Origin: Niastella yeongjuensis
GTDB taxonomy: Bacteria; Bacteroidota; Bacteroidia; Chitinophagales; Chitinophagaceae
Reading direction: 5' to 3'
DNA: 64,000 nt
Assembly (NCBI RefSeq): GCF_900110245.1
Contig: NZ_FOCZ01000005.1
Coordinates: 124,001 to 188,000 of the forward strand
How positions within the stretch are numbered: the stretch's first letter is position 1; every line of letters begins with the position of its first letter. Made by a program: the position numbers and the translations under genes. Under the pieces are notes generated by a model. That model was given only the letters and a program-made list of their open reading frames with translations, did not search any database and was not told the origin of the DNA. Positions 53,930 through 61,485 of the stretch are shown in pieces.

Positions 53930-56137
53930 TTACAATTTAAACTGCACCGTCACATAAAAGCTTCTCGCATCGGCAGGAACAATGCCCGGGCCGGGATAGC
54001 TATCGGCCCGGCGGGTAAAATAATGGGCGTTGGCCAGGTTGTTGATACTGGCAAATACCGTAAAGTGTTTATTAATATAATATTCACCCGAGAGGTCCAT
54101 GATGTTGTAAGCAGGAACAAGGCCATCGATGGCATTGTCGGTATAGCTGGCGTTGGTGGCATCGGTATACTGACTGCCGGTATAGGAAAACTGGTAAGCA
54201 GCAGTCCATTTACGGCGACGCACAGACAATCCTGTTTTAAACACTACGTTTGGTACAAACTCAACGCGGCGGCCTTCGATAGCACTTTCTTTGCTGTTTA
54301 CGTATTTGGCGCTGATGAGTGAGAAATTGGAAAACAACAACACACTGGTGTTTGCCTGTGCCCCCTTCAACCATTGCCAGATGTCGGCTTCCGCATAGGT
54401 TTCTACCCCATAATGACGGCTTTGCGATACATTGGTACGCAGGTTATAAATAAGAAAGTTGTTATTATCGACAGACAGGATGCTTCCTATTTTGTTATCA
54501 TAGTTGATCATGAACACACTCACATCAAAATTCAAAATGCCGGCGTTCTTGCGAATGCCCAGGTCGGCTGAATACCCTTTTTCATCCTGCAGGTTACTAT
54601 CTACTTTCAGGTTGGGATTCAGGGTACGCAGGTCATTAAAGTTGAGGGCCTTATAATTCTGGGATACATTGGCGTACAACTGCATTTCTCCCGGCAGGTT
54701 ATAGGCAGCCCCTACCCCACCCAACAGGAAATGCCGTTTATTGAATTTGTTATCGGTTATCCGTTGCGGGTTAATGGGATTGCCCGACAAATCAAAGATC
54801 GCATTGGTATAATTTCCCTGCGCCCTTGTAGTGATGTTCTCGTACCGGATACCGGGTGTAATGCTCAACCGGGGTGTGAGGCGAAAAATATTTTCTGCAA
54901 ACAAGGCGGTATTGTGGTTGGGGAAGGTATAGTCTGAATACCGCAGTGAATCGTTTGGATACGTAGGATTAAAAGTGAAATCGTCTTTTGCTCCGCCCGC
55001 ACCGGCATTGCCAAAGCCCTGTTCGCGGTGCGTATGTCCTTCATAATAACGTACGCCTACCAACGCGGTGGAGGTTAACTTACCCAATTGGTATTGATAC
55101 AACAACCGGCTTTCATTGCCCCAGTTGCGATAATGATCTATATATAAATTACGGTCTGAACCATCGTCGATGCGGTTGATAAAAGTGAGCAATCCCAGGG
55201 CATCGCGCTGCGCCATCAGACCAAAGAAACGCGTATCAATATGCAGTTTGTTGCTGATGCGGTAATCCAGGGAGGCAGAACCCAGGTTCCAGTTTACCTT
55301 AAACCAGTTGCGGGTACGCACAGACTGGTGTGGATCTTTGGCAAAATCAGCATCGGTCAATCCGCCGGGCTGATGTTCCAGGTAGCTCATATACGTGTAT
55401 TGCAAGGTCATGGATAACCGCTGATTGAAATTGTAGGTAGTAGCGGCGTAGGCGGTATTGGAGTTGAATTCTGAATTGGGCCGCCAGCCATCGCCCTGCT
55501 TGTGTTGGTAGAAGCCATAGTAGTTCAGTTTGCCAACGGTTCCACCCACACTGGTTGAAGCGTTCAGGAAATTCCAGGAGCCGCCGGTTACCCGGGCGGT
55601 TACGCCCAGCTTCGAGGTATCGCCCCGGTTCATTCTGAAATTGATCATACCGCCAAACTGGGTACCGTATTGCAGAGAGGCGGCGCCGCGAACGATCTCT
55701 ATGCGATCCACCGCTTCGGAGGGTGGTGTATAATAACTTTCAGGGTAACCCAATGCATCGGCACTCATATCGTAGCCGTTCTGCCGGGTATTGAAATTCG
55801 ACACGCGGTTAGGGCTCAGTCCACGGCCGCCAATGGCCAGTTGTATACCGGCGCCATCGTTCTCCCAAATATTCAAACCGGCCACCTTTGCATAGATCTG
55901 GCGGCTGTTATTGGTTGCTTTATTTCCTACTACATCCTTCATCTCCACCACTTCAGTTTTCTTACCCGCATAAATAGCGGTGCCTTCCACATCGCGCAAA
56001 CGGGTAAAACCAGTATGCTTCTGATCGCCCTGTTTCACCAGCACGGTATCCAGCGTTTTGGATTTTTGCGCCTGCGTAACAACCCCACACAATACAAATA
56101 CTATAATAGCTACAGATTTCATCTTAATTTTTTTCAT
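53930..56137 (-). CDS. TonB-dependent receptor of an imelysin/HTTM iron-type cluster
   Basis: 735 aa from the ATG at 56137 (MKKIKMKSVAIIVFVLCGVVTQAQ signal); an ATG at 56122 just past the HTTM stop also fits. A plug at about 35-175 (GGRGLSPNRVSNFNTRQNGYDM, EIVRGAASLQYGTQFGGMINFRM) is followed by a barrel ending ARSFYVTVQFKL. There is no CarboxypepD_reg domain, unlike the other receptors here; the layout resembles FecA-type Fe(III) dicitrate receptors. It probably imports an iron complex, with the imelysin-like and HTTM proteins as partners. It overlaps or abuts the HTTM gene. Confidence 0.93.
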   Translation of the reverse strand: MKKIKMKSVAIIVFVLCGVVTQAQKSKTLDTVLVKQGDQKHTGFTRLRDVEGTAIYAGKKTEVVEMKDVVGNKATNNSRQIYAKVAGLNIWENDGAGIQLAIGGRGLSPNRVSNFNTRQNGYDMSADALGYPESYYTPPSEAVDRIEIVRGAASLQYGTQFGGMINFRMNRGDTSKLGVTARVTGGSWNFLNASTSVGGTVGKLNYYGFYQHKQGDGWRPNSEFNSNTAYAATTYNFNQRLSMTLQYTYMSYLEHQPGGLTDADFAKDPHQSVRTRNWFKVNWNLGSASLDYRISNKLHIDTRFFGLMAQRDALGLLTFINRIDDGSDRNLYIDHYRNWGNESRLLYQYQLGKLTSTALVGVRYYEGHTHREQGFGNAGAGGAKDDFTFNPTYPNDSLRYSDYTFPNHNTALFAENIFRLTPRLSITPGIRYENITTRAQGNYTNAIFDLSGNPINPQRITDNKFNKRHFLLGGVGAAYNLPGEMQLYANVSQNYKALNFNDLRTLNPNLKVDSNLQDEKGYSADLGIRKNAGILNFDVSVFMINYDNKIGSILSVDNNNFLIYNLRTNVSQSRHYGVETYAEADIWQWLKGAQANTSVLLFSNFSLISAKYVNSKESAIEGRRVEFVPNVVFKTGLSVRRRKWTAAYQFSYTGSQYTDATNASYTDNAIDGLVPAYNIMDLSGEYYINKHFTVFASINNLANAHYFTRRADSYPGPGIVPADARSFYVTVQFKL

Positions 56138-57458
56138 CCATGGGTAATATCCAGTTCTTATGACCGAACCAGGTTTCCTTTTCACTGGCAAGATTACGTG
56201 CACTATCTATAAACAGCCTGCTGCCGTGCCCGTTTAGGGTGACATAGCTTTCTACTGTTACCTGCGGATTGGTTATACCGCGTTCTTTATATTCAGTAGC
56301 CAGGATATGCGCATATTGCAACATCATATCCGGCTGGGTTTCCATCATTCGTTCCTGGTATGGGGTAAGGAATTTGCCATTGTTCACCTGGAACTTCCTG
56401 CCCGTAGCAGGGTCTTTTATATAAAAATAAGTAGTACCGCTTTTTTCCATCAACATGACCCGCCACGAAAAACGATACCCTTCTTCTGTCCAGAACAAGC
56501 TGCCGGGATACAGGAGAAAACGCAGGGGCATCAGCACTTGCAATAAGAAATATACGCTCAACGCCCACAATAAAGTAATACGAACAGGACGGCTGAACAC
56601 CAGCTGCTTTTCTTCCCCACTGTTTGCTTTGCGCAGTACTGACCGGTGAAAGTCTTCCGAGAAAAAGATCAATGTGGCGCTCATCATGAGATAGGGGAAT
56701 ACGCCTATCTGGAAAATGAGCGCGGTGAGTACATGAAAGATGATCACCAAAATATAAGCAGGCCGCCGCGTGGGCCGGTACAACAATAAAAACCCGATCG
56801 ACAGATCAAACAGCATGCCGCCCCAACTGAAAAAACAGGCTACACAGTCATGGTGCAGCAAGGAGCTTATAACGGGAACGGTTGGTGCCTTTGCCGGCAG
56901 CCAGATGCGGAGTGGCAGTGCTTCTATTAACCAGTCATGCGTAAGTTTAGACAATCCGGCGAAAAAATAGATGAGGCACAACTGGTATTTAAAGATGAGG
57001 ATGGTCCAGGAAGGCACCTGTGTTACGCGCAAAGCGGGTTTACGCAATACATCCAGCGAGCAATAACGGTGCGCGGGCACCAGCATGAGCAGAAAGGAAA
57101 ATATTGTAACGAGGTAATAGTGGTTCAGGTAGTAGGTTTTGTCAAGCATTTCTGCATAGCCAAAACAACAAAAGAATACTATGGTGGCAATGCGGTAAAA
57201 CAGCCCCGTGCAAATACAAAATGCAGCTGCGGCCATTAATCCATACACCGTGTACATACAACCGGCGCTGCCGGGGTGTAACCATTCAAATCCATAAAAG
57301 GGAAAATGAAAACGGGGGGTAATATAGAAATCCGTTACCCATCCCTTTACAATAAAACGTACCGTACTTACAAACAATACAGCCCCGAAAGCCATGCGCA
57401 GCACGGCAAGCGGGGCTATATGCCTGTAACGTTTAAAATGATTAATCACCATCATCAT
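56124..57458 (-). CDS. HTTM (vitamin K-dependent gamma-carboxylase-like) membrane protein
   Basis: 444 aa. Residues about 1-310 contain roughly seven to nine membrane helices, including LAVLRMAFGAVLFVSTVRF, LNHYYLVTIFSFLLMLVPAHRYCSLD and FKYQLCLIYFFAGLSKLTHDWLIEALPLRIWLP, the last with the conserved Tyr-Phe-Ala-Gly-Leu-Ser-Lys block of HTTM proteins. A hydrophilic C-terminal domain (about 325-444) follows. Bacterial HTTM proteins share a fold with the gamma-carboxylase but their reaction is unknown. The start overlaps the imelysin stop by 17 bp, so the two are coupled. Confidence 0.88.
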   Translation of the reverse strand: MMMVINHFKRYRHIAPLAVLRMAFGAVLFVSTVRFIVKGWVTDFYITPRFHFPFYGFEWLHPGSAGCMYTVYGLMAAAAFCICTGLFYRIATIVFFCCFGYAEMLDKTYYLNHYYLVTIFSFLLMLVPAHRYCSLDVLRKPALRVTQVPSWTILIFKYQLCLIYFFAGLSKLTHDWLIEALPLRIWLPAKAPTVPVISSLLHHDCVACFFSWGGMLFDLSIGFLLLYRPTRRPAYILVIIFHVLTALIFQIGVFPYLMMSATLIFFSEDFHRSVLRKANSGEEKQLVFSRPVRITLLWALSVYFLLQVLMPLRFLLYPGSLFWTEEGYRFSWRVMLMEKSGTTYFYIKDPATGRKFQVNNGKFLTPYQERMMETQPDMMLQYAHILATEYKERGITNPQVTVESYVTLNGHGSRLFIDSARNLASEKETWFGHKNWILPMDEKN

Positions 57459-58569
57459 CCTGGAAAGAGATCTTTACACCTAACGCGGAACTCATGTCGG
57501 CCTTAAGCAGTACCGTGAGTTTGCGTACCTCGGTATAGGTATCGTTGACAGTGGTTATGTTATTTTGTACAGCTGCCGACAAAGGATCTTGCAGGGTTTG
57601 CAGTTTTGCCAGCAGGGTATTGATCTGGTTTTTGATGGCATCGTTCAACGGCAGTCCGTTGTTTTTGGCTGTGGTAGCAGCTACTTTATCATCGATACCG
57701 CCGCCATTGCCGCCCAGGTACATAGTTTGTATAGCCTGCAATTGCGCTATCAATAAGGCAACAGAATAACCGCTGTAATACGCTTCCACTTTCTCGGGAG
57801 AAATGGGCAGTGTATTGGGTCCGTATTTACCAATGGGAATGCCGATCTTATAGTTTTGCAGTGTTACATCGAAGTCCTGCACAAAGGCATTGAGCAGCTG
57901 GCTCAGAGAGCTGCCGGCATCCACACCCGTTGCTTTGGAGAATTTATCGACATAATTACCGCCTGTGGCAGACCAAGCATTGGCTACTGCGGCCGCTTTT
58001 GTTTTCAGCGCACCAGCCAGGGCCTTCAGGTAATTCTTTGCACCGGTTGCATTGGCGTCTGTTGTAAAACGGGCCATTACATAATTATCGTTGTAGGCAA
58101 ACAGCAGATAATCCAACGCAGGGAAGCCCTGGGCTGCAAAATTGCCTAAGCCATCCATGGTATAACTGGCGCCGGCGATATTGCTTTTTATTATAGCTGT
58201 ATCGGCAGGGAATGAATTAGTGAAGTGCGTAGTCAGGGATTGGTCCAGCATGGGACCAAACTGGTAGGCACTCACGCCTTCCCAGGCTTTGTATGCATCC
58301 TTGAACGCATTTTTCATCGCCAATAACGAACCTGATGTGGGAAAGTTAGTAAATGCAGTAACAACGGTTTCAAGGCCAGCCGTAGCGGTAGCCAGTTGGT
58401 TGAACGCCGGCGATATCACATTGGCGCCCAGGTTCACCAGTACCGTGTCGGACTGGTTGCCGCCGCCTTGCGAATCATCGTTCTTGTCAGACTTGCTGCA
58501 CGAAAACAATACCAGGGTGGCACAAAAGGTGCCTGTCACTACTGCCGCTGCTAATTTTTTATGTTTCAT
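57442..58569 (-). CDS. Imelysin-family lipoprotein
   Basis: 375 aa; lipoprotein signal ending LVLFSC (Cys24), followed by SKSDKNDDSQ. The all-helical imelysin fold is supported by AFKDAYKAWEGVSAYQFGPM (about 89-108) and GLGNFAAQGFPALDYLLFA (about 140-158), which match family blocks; the usual GxHxxE motif is not seen in canonical form. Imelysin-like proteins are periplasmic or surface proteins of iron uptake systems. It sits between DUF4856 and HTTM in a four-gene cluster. Confidence 0.87.
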   Translation of the reverse strand: MKHKKLAAAVVTGTFCATLVLFSCSKSDKNDDSQGGGNQSDTVLVNLGANVISPAFNQLATATAGLETVVTAFTNFPTSGSLLAMKNAFKDAYKAWEGVSAYQFGPMLDQSLTTHFTNSFPADTAIIKSNIAGASYTMDGLGNFAAQGFPALDYLLFAYNDNYVMARFTTDANATGAKNYLKALAGALKTKAAAVANAWSATGGNYVDKFSKATGVDAGSSLSQLLNAFVQDFDVTLQNYKIGIPIGKYGPNTLPISPEKVEAYYSGYSVALLIAQLQAIQTMYLGGNGGGIDDKVAATTAKNNGLPLNDAIKNQINTLLAKLQTLQDPLSAAVQNNITTVNDTYTEVRKLTVLLKADMSSALGVKISFQDDDGD

Positions 58570-58637
58570 ATCAATACGTTGAAATGATATACGGGAATCT
58601 TCAAAAAGATGGCAAATATAGCCTATTACCGGTGTGA

Positions 58638-59750
58638 TTACAGATTGGTTTTAACTGCATCCCAGCCGTAGATACTGCTGATCTTGTCCTGGATGGCAGT
58701 GATGCCGGCAGGTGTCAGGCTGTAAAAGTTTGTACCGAATAAAGTCAATACCGCACCGTAATCAGCATCGCTGATCTTTTTGGTATTGTTGAATTTTAAA
58801 CCAGTCCAGAAGCCCAGTGCTTCAGACATGTTGCCGCATACTGCAGCAGCGCCATTAGGCAGGTTGCCTTTTGCTTCGTTGGTTTCATGCACGGTAGCAG
58901 CTGCTTCCATTATTTCGAAGAATGGAATAATGATGGCCGCCTGCGCTTTTGCTGTATTCAGGTCATTGTTAGCCAGTGCCGCACGTCCTTTCAGGAAGGC
59001 GTTCATCAGCGTAGTGTTTGAATTGATACCAGTAAGGTTTACCACTGGTTTTGCAATACCGGAATCGATCTGGCTGGTATAAGAACCCCAGTATTTTACA
59101 CCGGCACGGTTAGCTGGGAAGTTAACAGGTACATTCCACAGGAAAAACGCCTGGTCCCATGCATGTTGTTTGGCTTCGAGGCTGATGCTGCTGTTAAGGG
59201 AATCCTTCAGGTATACATCTGCTATCTGGTGGCCAATGAAAGCACCCATCATTAATTTGGTGAAAAACTGGCGCCAGTAAATACCATTGGCAGAAAGCAG
59301 GGTCTTTTTATCGCTTACGCCCGCTTGTCCATTGGCAGCAGGTTTACCGGTTGAGCTGGCTGCGCCAATACTGTCTAACGCAGCATTTACCACCACAGCT
59401 GCCGCAGGTATGGTATTTCCGGCCAATTGAAGACCGGAAGTATTCAGGTTATATTTAACGCCGCTAAAAGTGGTATCGGTAAAATAGTTGCCGGTATTGG
59501 TAAACATGCCTTTCAGTTTGGCAGCGCTTACCACGGTATTGGCGGTATTACCGGTATTGATCAGATTTTCCATTTCTGCCAGCATAGACAGATAAGTCTT
59601 GGCATTGGAAGAATCGACATTGGTGAAATAATAAGTAGTAGGAACAGTGTAACTGGGTGCATCATTATTATCATCTTTCTTACAACCAACAGAGAACAAG
59701 GTCATGGCCAGGGTAACATAGCCTGCCGCGAGTACCAGAGTCTTTTTCAT
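58638..59750 (-). CDS. DUF4856 domain-containing lipoprotein
   Basis: 370 aa from MKKTLVLAAGYVTLAMTLFSVGC (Cys23), then KKDDNNDAPSYTVPTTYYFTNVDSSNAKTYLSMLAEMENLI, the usual DUF4856 opening. The body is helical (MMGAFIGHQIADVYLKDSL, ETNEAKGNLPNGAAAVCGNMSEALGFWTGLKF). DUF4856 proteins in this phylum are regularly encoded directly before imelysin, HTTM and a TonB receptor, and are thought to belong to the same iron-related system. It is the first gene of that cluster. Confidence 0.9.
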   Translation of the reverse strand: MKKTLVLAAGYVTLAMTLFSVGCKKDDNNDAPSYTVPTTYYFTNVDSSNAKTYLSMLAEMENLINTGNTANTVVSAAKLKGMFTNTGNYFTDTTFSGVKYNLNTSGLQLAGNTIPAAAVVVNAALDSIGAASSTGKPAANGQAGVSDKKTLLSANGIYWRQFFTKLMMGAFIGHQIADVYLKDSLNSSISLEAKQHAWDQAFFLWNVPVNFPANRAGVKYWGSYTSQIDSGIAKPVVNLTGINSNTTLMNAFLKGRAALANNDLNTAKAQAAIIIPFFEIMEAAATVHETNEAKGNLPNGAAAVCGNMSEALGFWTGLKFNNTKKISDADYGAVLTLFGTNFYSLTPAGITAIQDKISSIYGWDAVKTNL

Positions 59751-59799
59751 GAGCATTATTTAATTGGAGCGCAAGATGCAAATCAACCATGTTTTCCCA

Positions 59800-59828
59800 T
59801 TACGCAATCGGGAAATGGGTTTACGCAA
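59800..59828 (-). promoter_or_regulatory. Paired TTACGCAA direct repeats upstream of the DUF4856-imelysin cluster
   Basis: TTACGCAA occurs at 59800-59807 and 59821-59828, exactly 21 bp apart, on one face of the helix. CCCATT...AATGGG (59797-59819) overlaps them. The position, 50-80 bp before the start codon, suits an operator; the regulator is unknown. Confidence 0.35.
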
Positions 59829-59996
59829 AACGGAAAAAGCATGCTGCTCAATTAAAAAGACATCATTTTTTTCAATGGAGGCAACCTAAACGGGGGCAAT
59901 ATTCGTGAAATGCCGGCTTTTTGTTAATCGTTGGTTAACGGGCGCGAAAGCTCGCCCATTAGGGGGAGGCAAATAGGAGGCTTTTTCCATCTTCGT

Positions 59997-60842
59997 TTAT
60001 TCTTCCACGAGTTTGATACCCGTTTGGGTAAAAATGATCTTTTTGTTTTTGTACAAATTGCCCGTTGTCATTTTGAAGGTCTTCTTACTCATTCCAAAAA
60101 AGGAATAGATCTCTTCGGGATCTGATTTATCGTGGTAAGGCAGGTAGCCGTTATTTTCCTGCAGCAACCGCATTATTTTACCGGCTTCATCTTCTACCCG
60201 TTGATACCCCATTTTGCCGGAACCTACATCGATGCGGTTTTCTTCCCGGATGTTTTTGATGTATCCTTTTAATTTATCGCCTACCTGTATTTCATGAAAG
60301 ATATCATTGTGATGTAATACACCAGTATGCTGGTTGTTGATGATCACTACATAGCCGATATCGGTACGGCGGTATACTACCAGGTCAACCGGGTCCTGTT
60401 CTTTTACAGTGAGGTGGTCATTGCTTAAAAAACGCTCGATCTTTTCGGTGGCGGCCACGCGGCCCGTCATTTCATCGAGGTAGATCTTCACCAGGTAATG
60501 GCCTCCTACCCGCATGCCCATCAATTGTTGTGATTTGGCCACAAAAAGGTCCTTCATCAGGCCCCAATCCAAAAAAGCGCCCTGTTTGGTTACCGACACA
60601 GCCTCCAGGTTTACAATATCGCCCACTACGCCCAGGGGATGCTGGGTGGTAGCAATTAAGCGGTCTTCCGAGTCGTGATATACAAAAACTTTCAATACGT
60701 CGCCCACTTTAACGCCGGGCGGAACAAACCGTTTGGGCAGCAACACCACGTCTTTATCCTCTCCCAGGTACATGCCGAATTCGAAGCCCCGGGCTATTTT
60801 TAATGTGTTGAACTCGCCTACTTTGATGTTGCTGTTTGCCAT
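59997..60842 (-). CDS. CvfB-like S1 RNA-binding protein
   Basis: 281 aa, cytoplasmic. Three S1-like OB-folds (about 5-60, 68-135 and 150-210; for example GDIVNLEAVSVTKQGAFLDWGLMKDLFV and VGYVVIINNQHTGVLHHNDIFHEIQVGDKLKGYIKNIREENRIDV) are followed by a winged-helix C-terminus (YLPYHDKSDPEEIYSFFGMSKKTFKMTTGNLYKNKKIIF). This order matches CvfB/YitL proteins, which bind RNA and affect expression of virulence or stress genes in other bacteria. It is a single-gene unit. Confidence 0.92.
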   Translation of the reverse strand: MANSNIKVGEFNTLKIARGFEFGMYLGEDKDVVLLPKRFVPPGVKVGDVLKVFVYHDSEDRLIATTQHPLGVVGDIVNLEAVSVTKQGAFLDWGLMKDLFVAKSQQLMGMRVGGHYLVKIYLDEMTGRVAATEKIERFLSNDHLTVKEQDPVDLVVYRRTDIGYVVIINNQHTGVLHHNDIFHEIQVGDKLKGYIKNIREENRIDVGSGKMGYQRVEDEAGKIMRLLQENNGYLPYHDKSDPEEIYSFFGMSKKTFKMTTGNLYKNKKIIFTQTGIKLVEE

Positions 60843-60914
60843 TACCGTATTTTCTGCAAAGAACGGGAAAAAAAGGCAGAGGGCAGAAAGAATGACAGTG
60901 GGAAATACAGTTTT

Positions 60915-60970
60915 AAGTTGAAAGTTTAAAGTTGAAAGTTTTAAGTTGAAAGTTTAAAGTTGAAAGTTTC
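60915..60970. repeat. Tandem repeat, 14-bp unit, four copies
   Basis: Four consecutive units of AAGTTGAAAGTTT(A/T/C) start at 60915, 60929, 60943 and 60957; only the last base of the unit varies. It lies about 75 bp upstream of the CvfB-like start codon. Confidence 0.92.
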
Positions 60971-61095
60971 CGGGTCCTAAGTTTAAATTATTGGGTTATT
61001 AGGTTCGTAGGTTCTTGGTTGCTTCGCCCGCCGAAGCTTTGGCGAAGGAGGGGCTTTGGGAGGCGCACAGGGGGGGTATTTGCTTACGGCTGTTC

Positions 61096-61345
61096 CCCAT
61101 TGCCCATTGCCTTTCTTCTCTCTGCCCTCTGCCCTCTGCCCTTTGCCTTCTGCCCTCTGCCCATTGCCTTCTGCCCATTGCCTTTCTTCTCTCTGCCCTT
61201 TGCCCTCTGCCCTCTGCCCTTTGCCTTCTGCTCTCTGCCCTCTGCCCTCTGCCCTCTGCCCATTGCCTTTCTTCTCTCTGCCCTTTGCCTTCTGCCCTCT
61301 GCCCTTTGCCTTCTGCTCTCTGCCCTCTGCCTTCTGCCCTTCTTC
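61096..61345. repeat. Long heptanucleotide array, more than 30 units
   Basis: Units are NNNTGCC with NNN mostly CTC, CTT, TTC or CAT. Interruptions TTTCTTCTCTCTGCC recur three times, so the array also has a higher-order period from segmental duplication. It ends about 140 bp before the siderophore receptor start. Confidence 0.93.
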
Positions 61346-61441
61346 CTACTCGTCAACCAGTTAACCAGTCAAATACCCGACTTTTTCCCTATTACATAAA
61401 TGCAATTCCCAAAAGCGTAACCTTAACAATTAACAGACAAA

Positions 61442-61449
61442 TAGTTTTG
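61442..61449 (+). promoter_or_regulatory. Candidate -7 box of the siderophore receptor gene
   Basis: TAGTTTTG matches TAnnTTTG, 36 bp before the ATG at 61486. No clear TTG -33 element is present. Confidence 0.4.
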
Positions 61450-61485
61450 CACTCCGATTTATTCACCCGCTAGTAACCACTAATT

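Larger units (their letters stand above)
60843..61485. other. Repeat-dominated gap between cvfB-like gene and siderophore receptor
   Basis: 643 bp between divergent genes with no credible coding frame. It contains two GGCAGAG/GGCAGAA heptamers (60875-60888), a 14-bp tandem repeat (60915-60970), an inverted copy of the 24-bp element seen at 17638-17661 (61028-61051), a long heptamer array (61096-61345) and a promoter-like box before the receptor. Open frames through the array only reflect its composition. Confidence 0.75.

Noticed and set aside
59936-59975. GGGCG/CGCCC hairpin as a terminator for the CvfB-like gene
   Set aside because: The stem is only five pairs with no U-run on the minus strand, too weak to call.
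61015-61473. Open frames reading CPLPSALCPL or RRQRAEG repeats on both strands
   Set aside because: All come from translation of the heptamer array, whose 7-bp period keeps several frames open; no gene is needed.
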